A stretch of DNA of 40,112 bases, taken from Polaromonas sp. YR568. GTDB taxonomy: Bacteria; Pseudomonadota; Gammaproteobacteria; Burkholderiales; Burkholderiaceae_C. A program made the position numbers and the translations under genes. This document shows positions 31,609-40,112 of this stretch, in pieces. The notes beneath the pieces were generated by a model. That model worked only from the letters and a program-made list of their open reading frames with translations, searched no databases and was not told where the DNA came from. Location of the stretch: the NCBI GenBank assembly GCA_945860515.1, contig CAMARI010000005.1, positions 1 to 40,112 on the forward strand, written 5' to 3'. How positions within the stretch are numbered: position 1 is the stretch's first letter; each line of letters begins with the position of its first letter.

Positions 31609-31637
31609 AACTTACGGGAATCGGATGGAATTGTCAA
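31609..31637 (-). promoter_or_regulatory. Putative sigma-70 promoter of the carbonic anhydrase operon
   Basis: On the minus strand a perfect TTGACA (31637-31632), a 17-base spacer and TAAGTT (31614-31609) lie about 70 bases upstream of the carbonic anhydrase ATG. The -10 box is poor, so regulation or a different sigma factor is possible. The 146 bases between 31553 and 31698 hold no gene. Confidence 0.5.
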
Positions 31638-31698
31638 AACTTGAGTCACGATCGATCGCCTTGTCTTAACTCAGTGCCAGACCGTTTCATGTCGGTTG

Positions 31699-32418
31699 TC
31701 ATGGGGCAATCCATCCTGCTTGCAACCAGTGGCTGTAGTTGGGGGCGTAAGGCCAGGCAATGTGGTGGACGGGTGTGCCGCGCGGGAAAAGGTTCGCTGT
31801 CAGGTGGTCAAGCCACTCACCCCGGGCATTGAACTGGGCGCTGAATTGGGCAATTTCCGGGTTTTGGGCTGGGCTGGGGTGCGCGACCCGTACGCTGGGA
31901 TGGCCGCGCGGTGCGCCAGCGGCCGGCCTTGCGGGGTAGACCGGTCCCGAATAGGCGTCGTGCACGCTGCCCCATTCCCGCGCGCGCATGCTGCGGCTTA
32001 TTTTGTCGATCTGCGCGCTGGCCAGGTCGATCGAGGGCTGCTGAAAGCGCAGTTGCCCCAGCACGTTGTCAAACAGAACGGCCGCTTTCGGGTGCGCACG
32101 CAAAACCGCGTCAAGCGGCGTCAAAGCATCGCTGGTGCAGCACGTCAACTCGGTTCCTGAGGCTTGCAACTGGCGACCATGACGCCATCGAAAAAGGGGT
32201 GCGGCCCAGCTGTCAATATCAAAGGTGGTGATTTTTTTAAAGCCCTGCAGCCACCGGACTGGCATCATCCAGCCGGCACTCGCGCCAATGATCAGCAGCT
32301 CTTGGCGGACGGGCTGGACTTGATCCAGCCATTGGCCGATGTCGTCACATGCACCCTGCCATTGGCTTTGCCGCTGCCATGCGCGCCAATGCCAAAGCAG
32401 GCCGCCGGTGCGGTTCAT
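31699..32418 (-). CDS. Unknown protein, possible nucleotide- or SAM-binding fold, end of flagellar operon
   Basis: A 239-residue, Trp-rich protein that overlaps fliJ by four bases (ATGA). LLIIGASAGW (41-50) followed by KITTFDID about 25 residues later resembles the first two strands of a Rossmann-like methyltransferase fold, and KAAVLFDNVLGQL the fourth. Otherwise no family is recognised. Its coupling to fliJ suggests a flagellar or regulatory link, but it may be a passenger. Confidence 0.72.
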   Translation of the reverse strand: MNRTGGLLWHWRAWQRQSQWQGACDDIGQWLDQVQPVRQELLIIGASAGWMMPVRWLQGFKKITTFDIDSWAAPLFRWRHGRQLQASGTELTCCTSDALTPLDAVLRAHPKAAVLFDNVLGQLRFQQPSIDLASAQIDKISRSMRAREWGSVHDAYSGPVYPARPAAGAPRGHPSVRVAHPSPAQNPEIAQFSAQFNARGEWLDHLTANLFPRGTPVHHIAWPYAPNYSHWLQAGWIAP

Positions 32419-32858
32419 GCGGCCTTTGATTGGTTGAACTGCATCACGCCCAGCGCGTCCATGCCTGCCTGTTCACGCAGCTGATGGTATTTTTGTACCG
32501 CTTTGAGATCGCTTTCTTTCAGTGACTGCATTTTGAGGAGATCTTCCTGAGCCCTGCGGGTGCGTTCCTTCAGGCTGGCCAAGTGGCTGCTGGCTGTCGC
32601 CAGGTCCTGTTCCACACGTTCGCGTAGGAGTACCAACCGCGTCATGAACTGACGGTGGTTGAGGGCGGCCGACATGCCGGTAGAGCTGCTTGGGCCGACG
32701 GTTTGCGCCTGGTACTCCTGCAGCATTTGGGCCAGCCGTTGCCGGCTACCGAGCAGCGACTCGCGCACCCGCAGCGCTTGTCCGGTATCAGCCTGAAGCT
32801 GCGCCAGGCGTTTCTCCACTCTGTTTTCCAGCACTGCCCAGCAGCTACGAACTTTCAT
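32415..32858 (-). CDS. fliJ: Flagellar export chaperone FliJ
   Basis: A 147-residue, almost wholly helical protein with long coiled-coil heptads (residues about 10-45 and 75-135). FliJ is the gamma-subunit-like stalk of the export ATPase and recycles chaperones. Size, composition and position directly after fliI support the call more than sequence motifs, which are weak in this family. AAGGATC precedes the ATG. Confidence 0.85.
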   Translation of the reverse strand: MKVRSCWAVLENRVEKRLAQLQADTGQALRVRESLLGSRQRLAQMLQEYQAQTVGPSSSTGMSAALNHRQFMTRLVLLRERVEQDLATASSHLASLKERTRRAQEDLLKMQSLKESDLKAVQKYHQLREQAGMDALGVMQFNQSKAA

Positions 32859-32868
32859 GGGGTGATCC

Positions 32869-34197
32869 TTAGAGTTCCATCATGATGCGCAAGTCAGTCC
32901 GGGTCTTGGCCTCGTCTACACCTGACAGCCGGTCCTGACGCAGAAAGGTTTCCATCGTCTCGCGCAGCTCGATGGCCTCGTCAATGTCAACGTTGCTGCC
33001 CGCCTGGTAGGCCCCGACCTGGATCAAATCCACATTTTGCTGGTACAGCGACCAGAGGCGTCGAAAGCGATTGGCCATTTTCAGTTCTGTTGGCGAAAGC
33101 AGGTTTTGCATCACCCGCGAGATCGATCCATTGAGCTCAATGGCCGGGTAATGGGCCGCATCGGCGAGCTGGCGTGACAGCATGACCTGGCCATCGAGCG
33201 AGGCCCGGGCGATGTCGACAACCGGGTCATTGGCGTCGTCGCCTTCGGCCAGCACGGTATAAATCGCCGTGATGGAGCCGTGGCCATGCCGCCCGACGCC
33301 AGCGCGTTCAATCAACTTGGGTAACAACGCAAATACCGACGGCGGATAGCCCTTGGACGTCGGGGGTTCGCCAATGGCCAGGCCGATTTCGCGCTGCGCG
33401 TGTGCCACCCGGGTCAAGCTGTCGACCAGCAGCAGCACATCTTTGCCCTGGTCTCGAAAGTATTCCGCCACCACATGCGACAGACTGGCCGCTTTCAGGC
33501 GCAATACCGGAGAGACATTGGCCGGCGCGGCAATCACCACGGATTTGGCCAGGCCATCAGGCCCCAGCGTCTCGTTGATGAAGGCCTGGACTTCGCGGCC
33601 GCGCTCGCCAATCAGGCCAATCACGACGATGTCGGCCTTGGTAAATCGCGTGATCATCCCGAGCAGCTCACTTTTGCCAACCCCTGAACCGGCAACCAGG
33701 CCCACGCGCTGACCCCGACCGAGGGTCAAAAGACCGTTGATGGCCTTGACGCCAACGTCCAGGATGCGGTCAATCGGGCCGCGGTCCATCGGGTTAATCG
33801 GCAAGCCCAGCAGGCCCACTTGGGTGCTGTAAAGAGGTTTTGGTTTTCCGTCCAGCGGTTCGCCTTGGGCATCAATCACCCGCCCCAACAGTGCATCGCC
33901 CAACTGGGCATGACCGCTGTAACTGCGCACCCGTACCGCGGCGCCCGGTGCAATACCGGTGGGTTCGGAAAGCGGCATCAGGTACAGGGTTTGGTCAGAA
34001 AACCCGACCACCTCCGCATCGATCCGGCTGCCGTCTTGTGCCCGTACGTCGCACAAGGCGCCGATGGGCGCCATGATGCCGCGCGCCTCCAGGCGCAGGC
34101 CCACCAGGCGGACCAAGGTGCCGCTGCGAACGGGTCGCTGCCGCGGCAGTTCAAGCGTGCTGATGGCTTGGTCGACAACCGACTCAAAGTCAGACAT
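32869..34197 (-). CDS. fliI: Flagellar export ATPase FliI
   Basis: A 442-residue ATPase related to the F1 beta subunit that drives export of flagellar components. Walker A is GSGVGKS (170-176), Walker B VLLLVDSLTR; DRGPIDRILDVGVKAINGLLTLGRGQR and GEPPTSKGYPPSVFALLPKL are FliI hallmarks. I start at 34197 (MSDFESVVDQ): a longer frame to 34269 would lie deep inside fliH. With this start fliH and fliI overlap by eight bases. Confidence 0.95.
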   Translation of the reverse strand: MSDFESVVDQAISTLELPRQRPVRSGTLVRLVGLRLEARGIMAPIGALCDVRAQDGSRIDAEVVGFSDQTLYLMPLSEPTGIAPGAAVRVRSYSGHAQLGDALLGRVIDAQGEPLDGKPKPLYSTQVGLLGLPINPMDRGPIDRILDVGVKAINGLLTLGRGQRVGLVAGSGVGKSELLGMITRFTKADIVVIGLIGERGREVQAFINETLGPDGLAKSVVIAAPANVSPVLRLKAASLSHVVAEYFRDQGKDVLLLVDSLTRVAHAQREIGLAIGEPPTSKGYPPSVFALLPKLIERAGVGRHGHGSITAIYTVLAEGDDANDPVVDIARASLDGQVMLSRQLADAAHYPAIELNGSISRVMQNLLSPTELKMANRFRRLWSLYQQNVDLIQVGAYQAGSNVDIDEAIELRETMETFLRQDRLSGVDEAKTRTDLRIMMEL

Positions 34198-35218
34198 CGG
34201 GCTTAACCTCAAGAACAGCTTTGTCGCTCGGGACAGCCACCAGGCTGTCCAGCGGGTTGGAACTGGCATCGGTCAGCGCTGGCGTCGAATCCAGCGGTAC
34301 GTGATGTGGGGGCTGCTGTTGTTGCGGCTGCTGTGTCGGTGTCGCTCGCTTGCTGGCTTCGCGGTCGGGATTGAACGCCGAGTTGTCGCGCCAACGCTGC
34401 ACATTCAGCCCCAGCTCAGTGGCCAGGCCAGCGAGTCGATCGGCGATCAAATCTTCGACCTGTGTGTGATTGGCGCTGGCACGGACACTGCCCTGGGCCA
34501 GCGCGTCATTGGCCTGAAGTTGCAAGCCTGCCGCGCCTTTGATGCCATTGCGCTGGCGCAAGTCTTCCCAGGCAGCCAGGTCGTTGGGATGCAGTTCTAC
34601 CTGAATCACCGACTTATCGCTGGCGGACAGTTCATCGATACAGGCCTGCACCAAGCGTTCAATCGCATGGCCATCCAGATTCAGCTCGGCCGACACCAGT
34701 TGTTCGGCCAAATGCAAGGCCAGACGTTTGAGTGGCTCAAAATAAATGTTGGGGCTTTGCTGTAGCACCGCCAGGGCTGCCTGAATCGACGCCAACAGGG
34801 ACTGGTCGCTGGCCAAGCGGGTTTCGAGCGCCTGTTCCATTTCAGCTTGCATCGCCGCGCGGGTTTCTGCAACCCCCTGTGCATGACCCTCAAGGTGGGC
34901 CTGCGCCACAGCTTCTGCCGTGGCAGCGGCCAGCGGGTCTGAAAGGGCGGCAGCGGCGTTCATGTCCGGCCCGGCCTGGGTAGCGTCCGGGCTGCTGTCG
35001 CTTGGGGCAAGCGCCGGGTCGGGCTCGTTTTCGTCGGTCAAACGCGAAAAGTCCGTGGCGTCAAACAAAGTAGCACGGTTGGCGTTCCAGGCGTTTGCCT
35101 CAAATTTACTTGCTGCAAGCTGGGGTTGCAGCAAATCGTGCGCCTGCCAGACCCGGGCTGGACGCGGTCTAGCGGGTCGCGCAGCGGCCCCTGGCGGGGC
35201 GCTCTGCGCATCAGACAT
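34190..35218 (-). CDS. fliH: Flagellar assembly protein FliH
   Basis: A 342-residue protein, longer than many FliH proteins because of Pro/Ala-rich tails at both ends (a poly-Gln/Pro run sits near residue 300). The core, residues about 95-270, has the helical stalk (LEGHAQGVAETRAAMQAEMEQ) and the C-terminal FliH/YscL domain (LHLAEQLVSAELNLD...IQVELHPNDLAAW). It tethers FliI to the export gate and restrains its ATPase. Overlaps fliG and fliI by eight bases each. Confidence 0.9.
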   Translation of the reverse strand: MSDAQSAPPGAAARPARPRPARVWQAHDLLQPQLAASKFEANAWNANRATLFDATDFSRLTDENEPDPALAPSDSSPDATQAGPDMNAAAALSDPLAAATAEAVAQAHLEGHAQGVAETRAAMQAEMEQALETRLASDQSLLASIQAALAVLQQSPNIYFEPLKRLALHLAEQLVSAELNLDGHAIERLVQACIDELSASDKSVIQVELHPNDLAAWEDLRQRNGIKGAAGLQLQANDALAQGSVRASANHTQVEDLIADRLAGLATELGLNVQRWRDNSAFNPDREASKRATPTQQPQQQQPPHHVPLDSTPALTDASSNPLDSLVAVPSDKAVLEVKPDV

Positions 35219-36281
35219 AGTCTGCCCCGCCCCCTAAGACGAGATCGCCCGCATCGGCCAGCTTGCGCGCCGTTCGCATGATGATTTTTTGAGCTTCTTC
35301 GACATCCGACAAACGCATCGGACCCTTGGCCTCCATGTCGTCTTTGAACATGCCCCGGGCGCGTTCAGACATATTGCTGAAGAATTTTTCTTTGACATCG
35401 TCGCTGCCGCCCTTCAGAGCCACCATCATCAGGTCAGGGTCAACATTGCGCATGATGACCTGGATGCCCTTGTTATCGACCGTGACGAGGTTCTCAAAGG
35501 TGAACATATTGTCTTGAATCTTCTGCATCAGCTCCGGGTCCAGCGTGCGCAGCCCGCCCATCACCGCGGTCTCCAGTGCTGTTTTGGTCAGATTCAAAAT
35601 ATTGGCCGCAGCCTTGATTCCGCCGAAGCTCGAGGACTTGGCTGAGGAGTTGCTGGAGAACTGTTTTTTCATGATGCCTTCCAGCTCCTCCATGGCCGAA
35701 GGCTGGACGGTCTCCAGACTGGCGACGCGTTGCATCACCTCGGCGCGGGACTCAGGCGGGAGAAAATTGAGAACTTCAGCGGCTACCCCATTGTCGAGAA
35801 CTGACAAAATAATGGCCACCATCTGGGGATGTTCTGCCTGGATCATGTCGGCAATCGAGCGCGCGTCCATCCAGCTCAAAATCTCCAATCCCTTGCTGGC
35901 GGCGCCAGGGTTGATGCGGCCCAGCACAGAGGCAGCCTTGTCCTCGCCCAAAGCGCGCTTGAAGACCTTTTCGACATAGTCTGAACTTCCCAAGCCCAAA
36001 CTGGTCTGGCGTTTGATGGTTGCCAGAAAATCATTCAGCACGCTATTGACGGCTTCTTGCGACAGCTCGGCCACCTGCACCATCGCCATGCCCAGCGCCT
36101 GGACTTCCTTGGGATTGAGGAAACGAATGATGTCGGAGGCCTGCTCTTCACCCAACAGCAGCATCAACACCGCAGCGCGCTGGGTGCCGGTCAATCCGTC
36201 GAGCTCTTTGCGCAGGACCTCATTGAGCGAGTCATTCGGTTCGCTGCTGGGAGGGGTAGCGGGTGTTGCTTGTGTTGCCAT
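35211..36281 (-). CDS. fliG: Flagellar motor switch protein FliG
   Basis: A 356-residue rotor protein that joins the MS ring to the C ring and contacts the stator. The N-terminal domain starts LTGTQRAAVLMLLLGEEQAS (30-49); the EHPQ motif is at 150-153; the C-terminal charged torque helix is in LKGGSDDVKEKFFSNMSERA. An N-terminal extension of about 25 residues (Ala/Pro/Thr-rich) precedes the usual start of the fold. All three domains look complete. Confidence 0.96.
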   Translation of the reverse strand: MATQATPATPPSSEPNDSLNEVLRKELDGLTGTQRAAVLMLLLGEEQASDIIRFLNPKEVQALGMAMVQVAELSQEAVNSVLNDFLATIKRQTSLGLGSSDYVEKVFKRALGEDKAASVLGRINPGAASKGLEILSWMDARSIADMIQAEHPQMVAIILSVLDNGVAAEVLNFLPPESRAEVMQRVASLETVQPSAMEELEGIMKKQFSSNSSAKSSSFGGIKAAANILNLTKTALETAVMGGLRTLDPELMQKIQDNMFTFENLVTVDNKGIQVIMRNVDPDLMMVALKGGSDDVKEKFFSNMSERARGMFKDDMEAKGPMRLSDVEEAQKIIMRTARKLADAGDLVLGGGADYV

Positions 36282-36303
36282 CTTGTTGTCTTCCCAGGCC
36301 GCC

Positions 36304-38196
36304 TCAGCCTGGCCGGATCATGTTCTTCAGCACGCTGGCGACCCGTGCTGAATCGTCGGAAACGATCATTCGAATCAGCGCGACCTTGTCGTCGTAAGTA
36401 TTCGCAGTGTCAAGCATTTCGGCTGAAATATTGGATTTCTTCTGTTTCATTTTTGCCTTCATGTCTTCCAGCGTTTCTGACGCAGAGAGTTCCTTGGGCG
36501 CATCCTCCTCACCGTCGGCGGCGTTTTCAAGCCCCAGGGCTGCTGCGTTGGCCAGTTGCAAGGAGGTGGCTGCGGCTTCGGCCGCTTCTTTGTCGCGTTT
36601 CATCATGTGCTTGATCACTGGGCTCACCACAAGCAGCAAGAATGCCACAAACAGCAGACCCAGAAACCCGCTTTTGATATTGGCCATCACCGCCTCGTCT
36701 TTGTGCCAGGCAACCGACAGGTCGACAGGCGCTTCAACTTCAAATTTGGCCTGGATCACACTCACCACGTCTTTGCGGGTTTCGTCAAAGCCGACCACGC
36801 CGCGAACCAACTCCTGCATGCGCGCGACCTCTTCAGTGCTAAACGGGTTGGGTTTGGCGGGCTGCGCTTCGCCTTTGTCGTTTTTTGGCTGCGCTGTGGG
36901 CGCGCGTTCGTTGATCACCACCGCCACGCTCATGCGCTGGACGTTACCGGTGGCGCTCTTGGTGTGGCGTACCGAGCGGTCTATTTCGTAATTGAGGGTG
37001 CTGCGACTTGCCACCGAGGAGCGATCATCGGCTGCTGCGCCGGCTGTCGTCGCGCTGGTGCTGGTGGTGGCGACTGGCGCAGTCGGGGCGGTGTTAGACA
37101 AGGCGCCCGGAACGCCGCCGGCATCTTTGGCGCTGCTTCGGTCTTCGCTCTTGGTTTCTGAGCGGGTTTTGCTTCCCTTGCCCTGGTTGTCAAAGTCTTC
37201 TACTGTGATTTCAGTCTGGCTGAAGTCCAGCGCCAGATTGACTTGTGAGCGCACATTGCCTTCGCCCACGATAGGCGACAGGATCTGAATCACGCGCTGG
37301 CGATACAACTCCTCCATGGCTTGTTTGTGCTTGGTCTGGCCCGCATTCATACCCATGGAACGGTCAGACTCAGCGTCCGTCATCAACTTGCCAACGTTGT
37401 CCACCACCACCACGTTGTCCGGCGTCAGCGAGGGCACGCTGGAGGCGACCAAATGGACGATGGCCTGGACTTGCGTGGGGCTGACACTGCGCCCGATGTG
37501 CGGCGTCACCACAACTGACGCTTTGGGCGGCGTGCGGTCACGCACAAACACCGACGGTTTGGTGGTCGCCAAATGGACACGGGCGCTTTGAATCGAATCG
37601 ATTTTCAGAATGCTGCGCGCCAGTTCTTGTTCCATGACAGCGTTGTAGCGCGCCTGTTCCATAAACTGACTGCTGGTCAAGGACGACTGGTCTTTGAATG
37701 TGTCCAAACTTCCCGCTGCGGTTTTTGGCAAGCCCTTGGACGCTAAAAAGATCCGCGCTTCATGGTAGCGGCTGCTCGGCACGGTGATTTGGCCACTACC
37801 CGCGTCGATCAAGGGTTTGAACTCACCGGCCTTCAAGGCCTCCAGCACGGCTTGCTGGTCGCCCTCGGTAACACCCGTGACCACCGGGCGGTAGCTCGGT
37901 GCATTGATCAAAGAATAGACCAGTGCGAAGCTCAGCAGTGCCAGCGCCACCAACATCAGGGGCAACGCTTTTTTGACGGTGGGTTGCGCCATCACTTGCC
38001 TGATGGGCCCGAACAGACCCTGGTCAGCTGAAGCCATCGGGTTGCTGCCGTTGTACCGCGTGGTCAGGCCGGTCTGGTCTGGCGCCTGGCCGCCACCAGC
38101 TGCGCGCCTGTCGGCCACGCCGCTGCGTACCATCTGGCTGCCAGCGTCGGCGGTGGCGGGTAAAAACGTTTCAGCTTGTGCGGTAGCAGTTGCCAT
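36304..38196 (-). CDS. fliF: Flagellar MS-ring protein FliF
   Basis: A 630-residue inner-membrane ring protein. Transmembrane helices lie at about 77-97 and 505-528, enclosing a large periplasmic region with the ring-building motifs (LDTFKDQSSLTSSQFMEQARYNAVMEQELARSI). A Ser/Thr/Ala-rich loop lies at about 340-400. The first 55 residues are an extension; an internal ATG at 38037 (MASADQGLFG) would give a more standard length, so the start is open. The C-terminal tail (ETLEDMKAKMKQKKS...LIRMIVSDD) binds FliG. Confidence 0.95.
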   Translation of the reverse strand: MATATAQAETFLPATADAGSQMVRSGVADRRAAGGGQAPDQTGLTTRYNGSNPMASADQGLFGPIRQVMAQPTVKKALPLMLVALALLSFALVYSLINAPSYRPVVTGVTEGDQQAVLEALKAGEFKPLIDAGSGQITVPSSRYHEARIFLASKGLPKTAAGSLDTFKDQSSLTSSQFMEQARYNAVMEQELARSILKIDSIQSARVHLATTKPSVFVRDRTPPKASVVVTPHIGRSVSPTQVQAIVHLVASSVPSLTPDNVVVVDNVGKLMTDAESDRSMGMNAGQTKHKQAMEELYRQRVIQILSPIVGEGNVRSQVNLALDFSQTEITVEDFDNQGKGSKTRSETKSEDRSSAKDAGGVPGALSNTAPTAPVATTSTSATTAGAAADDRSSVASRSTLNYEIDRSVRHTKSATGNVQRMSVAVVINERAPTAQPKNDKGEAQPAKPNPFSTEEVARMQELVRGVVGFDETRKDVVSVIQAKFEVEAPVDLSVAWHKDEAVMANIKSGFLGLLFVAFLLLVVSPVIKHMMKRDKEAAEAAATSLQLANAAALGLENAADGEEDAPKELSASETLEDMKAKMKQKKSNISAEMLDTANTYDDKVALIRMIVSDDSARVASVLKNMIRPG

Positions 38197-38245
38197 GAGC
38201 AGGATCTTTCAGCGCGGTAGGGGTGGTCGTTTGCCAGCGAGGGTC

Positions 38246-38584
38246 TTAAACAGGCATGTTCATGACGTCTTCATAGGCCTTTAGCACCTTGTTTCTGACT
38301 TGCAAGGTGGCCTCAAAAGACAGTGACGCTTTTTGCATCTTGAGCACGACATCCGTCAGGGGAACGGTTTCGCCGCGCTCGAAGGCCTGGGTGGTCTCTT
38401 GCGAATTGAGTTGAGCCTGATTGGTTTGACCAATGGCCTGACGGATCAGGTCAGAAAAATCGGTTGCGGGGGCTGCGACGCCGGCTGCCGCGCCTTGCCC
38501 CTGGCCACTGGCTTGCGCCGCGTGGGATTGCAAAGTCTTGAGCATGGCGGCTATGCTGCTGGCAGAGGTGGCTGATTCAATCAT
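38246..38584 (-). CDS. fliE: Flagellar hook-basal body protein FliE
   Basis: A 112-residue rod-junction protein. The C-terminal half shows the family pattern: FSDLIRQAIGQTNQAQLNSQE...VPLTDVVLKMQKASLSFEATLQVRNKVLKAYEDVMNMPV, with the ending M-N-M-P/Q-V typical of FliE. It links the MS ring to the rod. First structural gene of the fli operon; a 49-base gap to fliF and a short gap to the activator upstream. Confidence 0.94.
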   Translation of the reverse strand: MIESATSASSIAAMLKTLQSHAAQASGQGQGAAAGVAAPATDFSDLIRQAIGQTNQAQLNSQETTQAFERGETVPLTDVVLKMQKASLSFEATLQVRNKVLKAYEDVMNMPV

Positions 38585-38607
38585 GGTGGCTTTCCTGACA
38601 GGGCGGT

Positions 38608-40112
38608 TTAATGGCTAAGGGTTTCTAAACTGAGAGCGGACGCAGAATGGGTGTCGCGCAAACGGGCCAGTTTGTAGCGCAGGGTGCGCGGACTGATGCC
38701 AAGCTTGTGAGCCGCTTCGATCCGGCTGTCAGAGCTTTCAAGGGCGGTTCGTATCAAATGCTGCTCGTTGTGCTTGACGGCGGCTTGCAGCGGTTTGCTG
38801 GAGCTCAGTGCTTCGTCGCTTGGTACCGACAGCTCTGGGCTGTAGGCAGTTGCTAGCGGGCTTGGCAGCAGTTCGGCCCAGCCAGAGGCCACCGACCCGG
38901 CGCCCAGCTGTAGCTCGCCGGTGTCGTCAAACATCAGGTGCTGGGTGTCAATTTTCTGGTCAGAGCACAGCACCATGGCGCGTTGCACCACGTTTTCCAG
39001 CTCGCGCACATTGCCCGGCCAGGCATAAGCCAGCAGCTGGGCCTGCGCGGCGGCACTGACCTGCCAACCTGAGGCAGGGCTGACGCCGCTCGGCTGATAG
39101 CGCGCCAACAGCCGTGACACCAGCGGGAAGATGTCGCCCTTGCGCTCGGTCAGCGCTGGAATACGCAACTTGAAAGTGCTCAGCCGGAAGTACAAATCTT
39201 CGCGAAACTCGCGCCGCGTGATGGCCTGACGCAAGTCTTTGTTGGTGGCGGCGATCACCCGCAGCGACAGCGCAATGCTGCGTTCGCCGCCCAGTCGGGT
39301 CAGGCTGCGTTCTTGCAATACCCGCAGCAGCTTGGCCTGCAAGGGCAGGGCCAGCTCGGCAATTTCGTCTAAAAACAAGGTTCCACCCTGAGCCTGCTCA
39401 AACAAGCCCCGGTGCTCTTTGAGCGCGCCCGTGAAGGCGCCCTTTTCGTGTCCAAACAACATGTCCTCAATCATGTGCTCGGGCATGGCGGCGCAGTTCA
39501 GGCCAATAAAAGGGCCAGCAGCAGCGGGCGATGATTCGTGCAACACCCGCGCCAACACTTCTTTGCCAGAGCCCGTGGGGCCCTCTACCAATACCGTCAC
39601 ATTGGCTTGGGCCACTCTTTGGGCCAACGCCAGCAAATTGCGGCTGACCGGGTCCACATACACCACACTGCGCACGGCGGCTTCAGGCTCGGCCCGGGCG
39701 GCAGGGGCGCTTGCCAACTTGGCATGGCGCGCGGGCTCGGTGCTCTTGGTGTCGGTGGGCAGGCTGCCGCTGGTGGCGCAACTCAGGGCTGACTCCCAGT
39801 TTTTGGCAGTCCAGTCGTCTGCGGCCAAAACATGGCAGGCGCCGTGCCGGATCGCGCTGACCGCCAGCTCCAGGTGGCGTCGGTCCACCCGGCAAATGAC
39901 CGGCAGGCTTGACGCCTCCTCCATCAGCTGCAGGCTGTCAACCAGCAACGAGACATCGCTGCCCAGTCCCAATACCAGTACCGCAGCGCGCTCTTGCGCC
40001 AGTTCGGCTTGCAGCTCATCCATTGTGCGAACCACGCCAACCAATAGACCGGCCTGCGCCAGCTGCGCCTGCTCAGTCGGCGCGAGCGGGTGAAAGGGGT
40101 CTAACCACAAAA
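38608..40112 (-). CDS. Sigma-54-dependent flagellar activator, FlrC/FleR-like, N-terminus off the window
   Basis: At least 500 residues; the frame is open to the window edge, so the real start may lie outside (a TTG at 40110 is the only start inside). Residues about 10-110 look like a response-regulator receiver, but the phosphoacceptor position in VLVLGLG is glycine (48). The AAA+ domain has Walker A GPTGSGKE (177-184), the sigma-54 loop GAFTGA (224-229), Walker B GTLFLDEI (243-250) and YFRLSTF. A Fis-type HTH lies at the C-terminus (AAHKLGISPRTLRYKLARL). Activates flagellar middle genes; it precedes fliE. Confidence 0.93.
   Translation of the reverse strand, partial: LWLDPFHPLAPTEQAQLAQAGLLVGVVRTMDELQAELAQERAAVLVLGLGSDVSLLVDSLQLMEEASSLPVICRVDRRHLELAVSAIRHGACHVLAADDWTAKNWESALSCATSGSLPTDTKSTEPARHAKLASAPAARAEPEAAVRSVVYVDPVSRNLLALAQRVAQANVTVLVEGPTGSGKEVLARVLHESSPAAAGPFIGLNCAAMPEHMIEDMLFGHEKGAFTGALKEHRGLFEQAQGGTLFLDEIAELALPLQAKLLRVLQERSLTRLGGERSIALSLRVIAATNKDLRQAITRREFREDLYFRLSTFKLRIPALTERKGDIFPLVSRLLARYQPSGVSPASGWQVSAAAQAQLLAYAWPGNVRELENVVQRAMVLCSDQKIDTQHLMFDDTGELQLGAGSVASGWAELLPSPLATAYSPELSVPSDEALSSSKPLQAAVKHNEQHLIRTALESSDSRIEAAHKLGISPRTLRYKLARLRDTHSASALSLETLSH

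Noticed and set aside
38197-38245. Sigma-54 promoter before fliF
   Set aside because: A TGGC is present on the minus strand, but no GC element follows at the required -12 distance.

Overview
The window looks like a betaproteobacterial chromosome, most likely Burkholderiales/Comamonadaceae (Rhodoferax- or Polaromonas-like). This rests on the fliEFGHIJ block next to an FlrC-type sigma-54 activator, the hemH sequence, the TRAP-linked sugar-acid cluster and the moderately GC-rich codon use from about 10 kb onward. It is an inference from gene content; no rRNA or intact tRNA is present to confirm it.

Left part (1-10.3 kb) is accessory DNA. Bases 1-5111 form one plus-strand operon with conspicuously A/T-rich codons: a truncated hydantoinase B/oxoprolinase-type subunit, a fumarylacetoacetate-hydrolase-family enzyme and a complete nitrate/sulfonate/taurine-type ABC importer. 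Then follows a decayed stretch (5.1-6.4 kb) with an SDR tail, an imperfect direct repeat, perfect hairpins, a tRNA 3'-end-like fragment and a strong terminator. Next come two toxin-antitoxin pairs (mazEF on plus, a PemK-like pair on minus) with a truncated HTH antitoxin between them, an orphan methyltransferase, and remnants of a cupin and of a LeuD-type aconitase small subunit.

Middle part (10.3-24.4 kb) is metabolic. It has a two-subunit molybdenum hydroxylase (2Fe-2S plus Tat-exported large subunit), ferrochelatase, a HAD phosphatase, and a divergent sugar-acid locus. On minus: IlvD/Edd-type dehydratase, 2-keto-3-deoxygalactonokinase and KDPGal aldolase. On plus: FadR/GntR-type regulator, a TRAP importer (small permease, large permease, binding protein) and two enolase-superfamily enzymes. 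Together these import a sugar acid, dehydrate it to a 2-keto-3-deoxy acid, phosphorylate it and cleave it to pyruvate and glyceraldehyde 3-phosphate. A Fic AMPylase-like gene with its own winged helix follows, preceded by two nearly identical palindromes.

Right part: 25.9-31.5 kb is a six-gene minus-strand operon that I consider the most novel item. Read 5' to 3' it has a membrane-anchored alpha-carbonic anhydrase, two small anchored periplasmic proteins of unknown family, a potassium-channel-like protein with TWO complete voltage-sensor domains in tandem ahead of a single pore, a DUF4337-like membrane protein and a membrane-anchored methyltransferase. From 31.7 kb to the end runs the flagellar export/MS-ring operon fliE-fliF-fliG-fliH-fliI-fliJ plus one unknown gene, preceded by an FlrC-like activator with a degenerate receiver that runs off the window edge.
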